Part shown: in pieces, positions 6,180 to 12,797 of the stretch | Position numbering within the stretch: the first letter of the stretch is position 1 | Layout: each line of letters begins with the position of its first letter | Assembly: GCA_023443985.1 (NCBI GenBank) | Contig: JAEZSJ010000011.1 | Location: forward strand, 1 to 16,057 | Length of the DNA: 16,057 nucleotides | Source: Verrucomicrobiota bacterium | Lineage (GTDB): Bacteria > Verrucomicrobiota > Verrucomicrobiia > Opitutales > Opitutaceae | Direction: 5' to 3' | The notes under the pieces: generated by a model | What the model saw: only the letters and a program-made list of their open reading frames with translations | What the model was told of the DNA's origin: nothing | Databases searched by the model: none | Position numbers and translations under genes: made by a program

Positions 6180-8956
6180 GAAGAAGGTGAGACGGATGTT
6201 GTTTCGAGAAGGGTCGCGAGTGCGGCGGGATCGAGGGCGACGGCGGGTTGGAAGCGGTCGGAGGCGCTGTAGGAGCGGAGGCTGGCGAGGAGTTGGCGCG
6301 CCTCGGGGTGCTGATCCGCCAGGGCGGGCAGGTCGATGCCGCAGACGAGCAGGCGTCCGGGGCCGACTCGAACCTCGAAGATCAGTCCGAGGTGGTGGCA
6401 GCGGTCGAAGTTGTCGATCGTGCGGACGATCGGGTTCAACTCGGGAGGGAGCGAGTCGAGCACGAGCGGCTGCGAGGCCTGTGCGAGGTGGAACCACTGC
6501 CAGTCGGAGTGTTCCGCGGTGGGGAATCCGGCGAGCGCCGGGTGCGTGTGCTCGATGAGCAGACCGAGCGTGCCGGGCTTGTTGTGGAACATCGTCCAGC
6601 ACCAGAAATCGGACATGAACGCGCCGCCGGGCGAGCGCGTGAACGGGTGCGTGGCGTCGGGGAGGAGGAGGACGGTATCGCCGCGGGCGAGGGCGGCCTG
6701 AGCGGCGGAGTCGAAGGCGCGGGCGAGAACAGGTGAATGCTGGGGGTTGAGGGGCGACGGGGCAGGGGGCGCCGGGTAGAGCCAAAGCGGATAGGTCGTA
6801 GCGATGGACTCGGCGCCAGCGGTTAAGGTGAGGCGCAGCTCGACGGATTGCGCGGCGGCGGTGGTGGGCAGAGAGAACTGCAGCTGCAGCAGTGGGCACA
6901 GGCCACCGGCGACGGACGCCGGGGTTGTGAGATCGCCGCCGATCAGCGCTGTCTTCGTGTCGGCGGAAAACACGGACCAGTGCAGGCGACCGACGGGCAG
7001 GTCGGAAGGACCGTAGTGGGCGAGGTCGAGGTCGGCGGTGAAGGTCTCGCCGGCGGTCCACGTGTGACGATCGAAGCGCGCGAGCAGGACGTGCGGCGCG
7101 CAGAACCCGCGGAACTCCGCGGGCGTGAGCGCGCCCTTCGGCTCGAGCAGTGCGTTGTAGAGGCCGACGAGCGCGGTGCCCTGGCCGGGGAAATCCTGGA
7201 GGCCGAGGAGTTGGAAACCGGCGAAGCCGGGCGTGCGCAGCGCCGCCTCGATCTCCTCACGGTAGAGGCGGCCGGCGAGTTTCGCCGAGGCGAGGTGCGC
7301 CGCGGGGGCTCCGGCGAGCAGGCCGGCGGCGGCGCATTTCTCGCGGTAGTGCTCGAGGTTGCGGGCGGCAAAGACGCCGGTGTAGCGCGGAATCTCGTCG
7401 AAGTCTGGTGCGACGGAGAACTGGCCGATCTCGTGGCTTACCACCGGAATGGAGAGTCCGGCGATGGCGTTGCGGTAGTCGTGGCGCGTGCCGCCGGGGC
7501 CGATCTGCAGATGGCCGTCGGCGCGATCCGGCGTGGCGTGGCAGCCGCGGACGTTGGCGAAGCGACCGGGGCGCTGCGGCTCGGGCACGCGCGCGGTGAT
7601 CCAGAGGTCGTCGGCGGGCGACTGCGAGGGGTCGGTGAGGAAGTTGTTGGCGCCCTCGGCGTAGAGGCGGCTCGGATCGCGTGCCCGGAGAGCGGCGACG
7701 AGGGCGGTCATCGGGGCGCGTTCGCCGCGGTGTTCGTTGCCGAGGGTGAGGACGACGAAGGAGGGATGGTGTCCGTAGGCGCGCAGCAGCGCCTCGCCCT
7801 CCGGGAGGAGCGCGGCGCGGATGGAGTCGTTCCATTCCCCCCAAAACGGCAGCTCGGTCTGCACGTAGAGCCCGAGTTCGTCCGCGGCGGTGAAGGCGGC
7901 GTCGGGTGGCGTCCAGCTGTGGAACCGCACGTGGTTGAGGCCGTGGTCGAGCAGGACGCGGTAGTAGGCGCGCCAGCCGGCGACATCCAGGGGCGGGTGG
8001 CCGGTGAGCGGGAAGACGCAGCAGTTGACCTCGCCGCGGAGGAACGTGGTACGTCCGTTGATCGCGAACTGCGTGCCGCGCGCGCGAAACTCGCGCAGGC
8101 CGGTGGTGAGCGTGCGCTCGTCGCCGCCGTCGGGCGTGTCGATGCGGACGGCGACGCGGTAGAGCGCCGGCGAGAACTCGTCCCACAAGCGGGCGTCGGC
8201 GCCGAGCGGCAGCGTGACGGTGAACTCGGCGCCCGCGAGCGCGGCGGCGTCGAGCCGCACGGAGAGCGGGGGTGGGCGGTGCGGCTCGCCGGGGTGGTTG
8301 CTGCTCTCGGCGATGATGGTTGCGGTGCCGACCGCGGCTGTCGACCCGGTAGTGGAAAAACGGAGTCGAAGCCGCAGGGCGCGGGCGGCGACGTCGGGCG
8401 CGACGGCGACGTGTTCGAGACGGACGAGGGGCAGGGCGCGCAACTCCAGGCGGCCGAGCAGGCCGTTCCAGTTGCCCTGGGTGTGTTCGGAGACCTGGTG
8501 GTTGTCTCCCGGAGCGGGCTGGAAGGAGTTGTCGATGCAGATGGTCAGCCGGTGCTCGCCGGGGGCCAGCGGGCCGAGGTCGTGCTCGTGAGGCACGGTG
8601 AGCAACGGGATGGATCCGATTCGGCGCCCGTCGACCCAGACGGTGCTGTGCTTTGTCCGCTCGAGGTGCAGCCGGAGGCGCCGGCCGCGCCACTCCGCCG
8701 GGATGGTGAACGAACGCTCGTACCAAGCGGGTCCGACGAAGCGGCGGCGGGGGGTGAGGCCGGCGGTCCGGCGCTCGGAGTTCAGGGGACCTAGGCCGGC
8801 GGTCTCCGTGGTGCCCGGAAGGTCGATCGCGTGGGCGGTGTCGCGCGCGAGCGGGCCGAGTTGGGCGTCGCCGTCCCCGCCGGTGGGCGGGGTGAAGGTC
8901 ACGTGCCAGCGGCCGGCGAGGGTCGTGGTGTCGGGCGGAACGGGACAGGGTGGCAT
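6176..8956 (-). CDS. Glycoside hydrolase family 2 (beta-galactosidase-like)
   Basis: The protein has 926 residues. The N-terminal sugar-binding jelly roll (about 10-175; WYERSFTIP, LERTKHSTVWVDGRRIG) is followed by an Ig-like domain and then the TIM barrel (about 295-560). The barrel carries the GH2 strand motif LNHVRFHSWTPPDAAF, the probable acid/base Glu408 in LTLGNEHRGER and the probable nucleophile Glu509 in VVSHEIGQF. GH2 enzymes hydrolyse beta-galactosides, beta-glucuronides or beta-mannosides with retention; I cannot fix which from sequence. The C-terminal 250 residues form a beta domain plus a glutamine-amidotransferase-like domain (LARGDTVLLLPDA; GPGRLLVCGIDL). No signal peptide is evident, so it probably acts in the cytoplasm on imported oligosaccharide. 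It is the first gene of a probable operon with DUF5107-TPR and is divergent from the TonB receptor. Its stop codon lies within a REP-like element. Confidence 0.9.
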   Translation of the reverse strand: MPPCPVPPDTTTLAGRWHVTFTPPTGGDGDAQLGPLARDTAHAIDLPGTTETAGLGPLNSERRTAGLTPRRRFVGPAWYERSFTIPAEWRGRRLRLHLERTKHSTVWVDGRRIGSIPLLTVPHEHDLGPLAPGEHRLTICIDNSFQPAPGDNHQVSEHTQGNWNGLLGRLELRALPLVRLEHVAVAPDVAARALRLRLRFSTTGSTAAVGTATIIAESSNHPGEPHRPPPLSVRLDAAALAGAEFTVTLPLGADARLWDEFSPALYRVAVRIDTPDGGDERTLTTGLREFRARGTQFAINGRTTFLRGEVNCCVFPLTGHPPLDVAGWRAYYRVLLDHGLNHVRFHSWTPPDAAFTAADELGLYVQTELPFWGEWNDSIRAALLPEGEALLRAYGHHPSFVVLTLGNEHRGERAPMTALVAALRARDPSRLYAEGANNFLTDPSQSPADDLWITARVPEPQRPGRFANVRGCHATPDRADGHLQIGPGGTRHDYRNAIAGLSIPVVSHEIGQFSVAPDFDEIPRYTGVFAARNLEHYREKCAAAGLLAGAPAAHLASAKLAGRLYREEIEAALRTPGFAGFQLLGLQDFPGQGTALVGLYNALLEPKGALTPAEFRGFCAPHVLLARFDRHTWTAGETFTADLDLAHYGPSDLPVGRLHWSVFSADTKTALIGGDLTTPASVAGGLCPLLQLQFSLPTTAAAQSVELRLTLTAGAESIATTYPLWLYPAPPAPSPLNPQHSPVLARAFDSAAQAALARGDTVLLLPDATHPFTRSPGGAFMSDFWCWTMFHNKPGTLGLLIEHTHPALAGFPTAEHSDWQWFHLAQASQPLVLDSLPPELNPIVRTIDNFDRCHHLGLIFEVRVGPGRLLVCGIDLPALADQHPEARQLLASLRSYSASDRFQPAVALDPAALATLLETTSVSPSS

Positions 8957-9229
8957 GGCGTGCGCAGGGAGGAGATCCGGAGCAGGGCGGCAGTGTGGGG
9001 TGTTGCGGGCGGGGGGCGAAGGGGCGGGGACCCGGACGGTTGGAACCCGCGCCGGACAATCGTGGAATCGCGGTCATCCGGGAGTCGGCCGGCGCCGGTG
9101 CGATGAGCGTTTTGTGCCAGATTCGGAGCGGTGCGGCGGCTTTACAGCACGGGCTTTCGCGGCTTCTCGGAAGCCGCGCGGAAACACCGACGTTTCGGCG
9201 CTGCAACCCCTCACCCCCCCGGCATATCC
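8957..9229. promoter_or_regulatory. Divergent intergenic region between the GH2 operon and the TonB receptor
   Basis: This 273-bp gap must hold the promoters for both divergent units. I see no convincing -35/-10 pair on either strand. The region is G/C-rich, with one perfect hairpin (9158-9178) on the receptor side. A GTG-initiated extension of the receptor frame to 9131 exists but lacks coding character. The AraC-type regulator encoded at 11809-12684 is a plausible binder here, by context only. Confidence 0.4.
9158..9178 (+). promoter_or_regulatory. Perfect 9-bp hairpin in the receptor leader
   Basis: CGCGGCTTC (9158-9166), loop TCG, GAAGCCGCG (9170-9178). It ends 51 nt before the receptor ATG. 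There is no U-tract, so it is not an intrinsic terminator. It could be an mRNA leader structure, or a palindromic operator in DNA. Confidence 0.45.
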
Positions 9230-11650
9230 ATGAAAGAACACTCTGTACGCATGGCAGTGTTGTGCTCGGGTCTCGCGACCGTATTGGCCGCGCCGACCTC
9301 CGCACAGAACGAAAACAACCCATCGGCGCCGAAGAGCGACTCCGATGTCGTGGTGCTTCCCCAGTTCGAGGTGAACGAGCAGAAGGAGAACCCGTACCGC
9401 TCGCAGATGGCGCTGTCGGCCTCGCGGGTGGCCACCAACATCCAGGACATCCCGCAGACGATCTCCGTCGTCACCAGCGAACTGCTCCGTGACACGATGG
9501 GCATGCGCATGCTCGACGCGGCGAAGTACGTGACCCCGATCTCGGAGTCGACGCTCCCGTATGGAGCAGATCGGTACACGATCCGTGGTTTCTCGGTGTC
9601 GCATGAGTTCATCGACGGCATGGAGATCTCCGGCGCGGACGGGTACAGCATGTCGCTCGCGCCCTACAACATCGAGCGCATCGAGATCCTGAAGGGACCG
9701 AACGCCATCCTCGTGCCCGGCGGCAGCCCCGGCGGCCAGATGAACCCGATCACGAAGGCGCCGTTCGGCCGCGACGCGCAGAGCGTGACGCTCGAGCTCG
9801 GCCAGTACAACGGCAACGCGGTGAGCTTCGACGTGAACAAGGTGCTCACGCCGAAGCTGTATGCCCGGTTGGTCGCCGCCTACTGGCGCAACGAGAACAT
9901 GTATTTCAAGAACCAGTTCCGCCGCGGCTACCAGATCGCCCCGTCGATCTCGTATCAGATCAACGAAGACCACAAGCTGACGGTGAAGGCCGAGCTCGTG
10001 GACAACCACGAGATGAACCTCGGGGGCGTGCCGCTCGACCCCGCGGCCGGCACCAACACCAAGGCGGACATCGCCCGCGGACTTCCCCGCGATTGGACGT
10101 TCGGCAGCGACAACGACGACCGGCTCCGCCAGACGCAGCGCCTGAGCGCGGAGCTGCTCTCGACCCTGGGCGACCACGTCTCCTCGCGTCTGATGGTCGC
10201 GGTCAACCACGTGAAGCGCCTCGACATCGGCGGCACCGGAGCCTCGATCACCGGTGGCGGCGGCGGCAGCGTGAATCCCTTCACCGGCGCCTATGAACCC
10301 GGCGTGAGCTGGAACACGGCGGCCTACAACGCCGACACGACCGGCACCGTGGTGCTCACGTCCACCCCCGCACCGGTGACCGATCCCGCGACCTGGGTCT
10401 ACGGCCGGAACACGGGCGTCGAGGACATCAACTACTGGGAGGCCCACGTGAAGAACGACTACGCGCTCTCCTTCGCGTGGTCGGGCGTGACCTCGAAGAC
10501 GATCGCCGGCTTCTCCGCCAACCAGTCCAATCTCCACCGCAAGTCCTTCGCCACGGAGCCGCGGCCAAGCCTGCCCGCCAACAACCTCGGCAGCATCACC
10601 TATCCCGACTGGGTGCGTAGGCCGATCCTCTCCAACACCAGCAACGTCGCCGGCGCGGTTCCCGCCCAGGGCTCGAACAAGGAGGCGCGCCAGAACGACC
10701 TCCAGATCTTCGTGCTCGAAACGCTCGGTTTCTGGTCGGACCGCATCCAGCTCAGCGGCGGCGTCTCGCGTTTCTTTGGCGAGCTCACCCGCACCGACAC
10801 CTCGCGCTCGGCCGAGAACAACCTCCTGGACACCGTCCCGACCTACAACCTCACCAGCAATGCCGTGTCGGTGGGCGTGGTGGTGAAGCCGATCGAGTCG
10901 GTGTCGCTCTTCGCCAACCGCAACACCACCGGCGGCTCGATGCCGGGCTCGTTGGGCGCCGGGACCTACGCGAAGTCGCTGCGCCTGGCGCAGGGCAGCC
11001 AGAAGGAGATCGGCGTGAAGACCTCGCAGCTCAACGGCCGGCTCACGGCCTCGCTGGCCTACTTCGACATCGCGCAGAGCAACTATGCGGTGACGAACAG
11101 CCTCTACTACGAACTCGTCGCGCAGGGGAAGACCGCGGAGGCCGCCGCGCTCCCGCCGCTCTACCTCAACATCAAGTCGAAGGGCTGGGAGTTCGAGACG
11201 AGCTACGCCGTGAACGAGAATCTCACGATCCTCGGCAACTTCACGAACTACCGCGTCCGCCAGCCCGGCACCGACGCGCGCGTGCGCGGTGTCTCCGACC
11301 GCACCTGGGCCGTCTACGCCGACTACAACTTCACCACGGGGCCGCTCAAGGGCTTCGGCGTGAACGTGGGCGTCGACTTCCGCGACGAGGCGGCGGGCGA
11401 CAACGTGACCGGCTACACGACCAACCGCTACCTGCCCGACGGCACGATCGTGGGCAAGCAGCCGACGTTCATGCTGCCGGAGCGCACGCTCGTGAACCTG
11501 GGCGTATCCTACAAGACGAAGGACTGGACCGCCCGGCTGCAGATCTCGAACCTGCTCGACGAGGAGTATCTGCAATCGTCGACCAGCCGGTCGAACGTGA
11601 TCGTCGGCGAGCCGGTCAGCGTGAAGGGCTCGTTCACCTACAACTTCTGA
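9230..11650 (+). CDS. TonB-dependent outer-membrane receptor
   Basis: The protein has 806 residues from the ATG at 9230, chosen because it puts a signal peptide at the N-terminus (about 1-26, ending APTSAQ). A GTG start 33 codons upstream would not. After it comes a TonB-box-like segment (DVVVLPQFEVNEQ, 39-51). The plug domain (about 60-190) has RYTIRGFSV, the IERIEILKGPNAIL motif and GGSPGGQMNPITKAP. A beta-barrel fills the rest and ends in an aromatic terminus, GSFTYNF. There is no N-terminal secretin/STN domain and no SusD partner. The closest general class is the siderophore-type receptors, which in verrucomicrobia are often deployed for other ligands. Lying between a glycosidase operon and an AraC regulator, it probably imports the oligosaccharide that the locus degrades; the substrate is inferred from context. 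A strong terminator follows 31 bp after the stop. Confidence 0.93.
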   Translation: MKEHSVRMAVLCSGLATVLAAPTSAQNENNPSAPKSDSDVVVLPQFEVNEQKENPYRSQMALSASRVATNIQDIPQTISVVTSELLRDTMGMRMLDAAKYVTPISESTLPYGADRYTIRGFSVSHEFIDGMEISGADGYSMSLAPYNIERIEILKGPNAILVPGGSPGGQMNPITKAPFGRDAQSVTLELGQYNGNAVSFDVNKVLTPKLYARLVAAYWRNENMYFKNQFRRGYQIAPSISYQINEDHKLTVKAELVDNHEMNLGGVPLDPAAGTNTKADIARGLPRDWTFGSDNDDRLRQTQRLSAELLSTLGDHVSSRLMVAVNHVKRLDIGGTGASITGGGGGSVNPFTGAYEPGVSWNTAAYNADTTGTVVLTSTPAPVTDPATWVYGRNTGVEDINYWEAHVKNDYALSFAWSGVTSKTIAGFSANQSNLHRKSFATEPRPSLPANNLGSITYPDWVRRPILSNTSNVAGAVPAQGSNKEARQNDLQIFVLETLGFWSDRIQLSGGVSRFFGELTRTDTSRSAENNLLDTVPTYNLTSNAVSVGVVVKPIESVSLFANRNTTGGSMPGSLGAGTYAKSLRLAQGSQKEIGVKTSQLNGRLTASLAYFDIAQSNYAVTNSLYYELVAQGKTAEAAALPPLYLNIKSKGWEFETSYAVNENLTILGNFTNYRVRQPGTDARVRGVSDRTWAVYADYNFTTGPLKGFGVNVGVDFRDEAAGDNVTGYTTNRYLPDGTIVGKQPTFMLPERTLVNLGVSYKTKDWTARLQISNLLDEEYLQSSTSRSNVIVGEPVSVKGSFTYNF

Positions 11651-11680
11651 ACGGCCTTTCACGGGACCGTTCAGTCCACC

Positions 11681-11716
11681 CGGGCCGGCGCGAGGGAGCG
11701 CCGGCCCGTCTTTTTT
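11681..11716 (+). terminator. Intrinsic terminator after the TonB receptor
   Basis: An 11-bp perfect G/C stem (11681-11691 with 11698-11708) with loop GAGGGA is followed by TCTTTTTT (11709-11716). It begins 31 nt after the receptor stop and separates the receptor from the regulator gene. Confidence 0.93.
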
Positions 11717-11808
11717 CCCCGGCCGGGACGATCGGACTGGCCGAGCGGCGGCCGGTTGGCGCGGGGGCGAAACGGGTTAGCGTGGCTGCGACTACCCGCA
11801 AACCCTGC

Positions 11809-12684
11809 ATGATGCTGCGTCACCATGCCTTCGGCCGCGTGTGCTGGAGGACACCGATTCCGTGCCACACCCGCACGAACTGGGAGTTCTATGCGGTGCT
11901 CGAGGGGCAGTGCGCCCTGCGCCTCTCCGAGGACTCGGCCTGGACGCCGCACACGCGCGCCCTTTGGCTGTTCGCGCCGGAGTGTTCGCACGGCTGGTCG
12001 AACATCGACGGCGCCCCCTTCGTACGGGCGGCGCTGCATTTCAGCAGCGTGCCGGATCCGTTGGGCGAACTCGCCCGGTCCCGCGGGGGCCTGCTCTGTC
12101 GCCCCCTTGCCGACGCCGACGCCGCGCGGGTGCGCGCCATCGCGGAGTCGCTCGGCCCGCATTTCCATACGCCCACGCGGATCAGCCCGATCCATTATCA
12201 GCGCGGGCTGATGGAACTGGCGCTGTTGCTGGTCGAGGGCATGGAGATGACGGATGTGCCGCCGGCGCTCTCGGATCTCTCGGAGATGCGGGTGGAGCGG
12301 GCGCTCGCCTGGTACGCCGAGCGCCTCGCCGATCGTCCGACCGTGAAGGCGGTGGCCGACGCGATCCATGTGAGCCCGAGCCACCTGCGGCGGTTGTTCG
12401 CCTTCACGCGCGACACCAGCCCGAAGGCCGCGTTCCAGCGCGTGCGGTTGGAGCGTGCGATGCAGTTGATGGGCGCCTCCACGCTCACGCTCGAGGAGGT
12501 CGCGGAACGCTGCGGGTACACCGGGGCCAGCCATCTGTGTCGGGAGCACAAATCCGTCTTCCACTTCACCCCGACCACCTGGCGCAAACGGCTCGTGGAC
12601 CGATTTGTCGATCCGCTGGAGCCCGGGGAGGTGCGGAGGCAGGACTGCAACGTCCGTCCCCGGGAAGTCACGCCGGCCCGCTGA
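11809..12684 (+). CDS. AraC-family transcriptional regulator
   Basis: The protein has 291 residues from the first ATG of a tandem ATG-ATG at 11809. A GTG at 11782 would add nine residues, and neither start has a Shine-Dalgarno. The N-terminal half is a cupin-like sensor domain (HTRTNWEFYAVLEGQCALRL; LWLFAPECSHGW), as in sugar-responsive AraC proteins. The C-terminal 100 residues hold the paired helix-turn-helix domain: first helix pair VKAVADAIHVSPSHLRRLF, second LTLEEVAERCGYTGASHLCR, then FHFTPTTWRKR. This family usually binds direct repeats and activates transcription when it binds a small sugar. It sits between the receptor and GH112 genes, so the local catabolic genes are its likely targets; this is inferred from position. 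There is no visible terminator after it, so partial read-through into GH112 113 bp downstream is possible. Confidence 0.92.
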   Translation: MMLRHHAFGRVCWRTPIPCHTRTNWEFYAVLEGQCALRLSEDSAWTPHTRALWLFAPECSHGWSNIDGAPFVRAALHFSSVPDPLGELARSRGGLLCRPLADADAARVRAIAESLGPHFHTPTRISPIHYQRGLMELALLLVEGMEMTDVPPALSDLSEMRVERALAWYAERLADRPTVKAVADAIHVSPSHLRRLFAFTRDTSPKAAFQRVRLERAMQLMGASTLTLEEVAERCGYTGASHLCREHKSVFHFTPTTWRKRLVDRFVDPLEPGEVRRQDCNVRPREVTPAR

Positions 12685-12759
12685 CCCGGCTCGCCGCCTG
12701 CGGCCCGATCCGCATCCAGACGGCTCCGCCGTCGTCGCTCGGACGGTTTGAGCCGGAAC

Positions 12760-12778
12760 GCGCTTTGCAGCGCTTTGC
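12760..12778 (+). promoter_or_regulatory. Tandem 9-nt direct repeat upstream of GH112
   Basis: GCGCTTTGC occurs at 12760-12768 and again at 12770-12778, a 10-bp pitch that puts both copies on one DNA face. It lies 20-38 bp before the GH112 ATG, so it could be an operator. No protein is known to bind it. Confidence 0.35.
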
Positions 12779-12791
12779 CGGCGGCTAGTTT
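12765..12791 (+). promoter_or_regulatory. Possible promoter giving a leaderless GH112 transcript
   Basis: A TTGCAG (12765-12770) and TAGTTT (12786-12791) pair has a 15-bp spacer. TAGTTT ends 6 nt before the ATG at 12798, so transcription would start at or next to the start codon. Spacing and match are both imperfect, so this is only a candidate. Confidence 0.2.
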
Positions 12792-12797
12792 CGCCCA

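Noticed and set aside
6036..7061. 342-codon N-terminal extension of the DUF5107 frame
   Set aside because: It overlaps the GH2 coding region and passes through the REP and leader repeats. The translation is Arg/Pro/Ala-rich, and the family N-terminus begins at the ATG at 6035.
6848..8794. 648-codon open frame on the plus strand
   Set aside because: It is antisense to the GH2 gene, whose catalytic motifs are clear on the minus strand. The plus-strand product has no recognisable domain and biased composition.
9131..9229. 33-codon GTG-initiated extension of the TonB receptor
   Set aside because: It would bury the signal peptide, and it crosses the leader hairpin. ATG 9230 gives a proper export signal.
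9074..11662. 862-codon open frame on the minus strand
   Set aside because: It is a shadow of the TonB receptor, with Arg/Val/Gly/His-rich composition and no domain.
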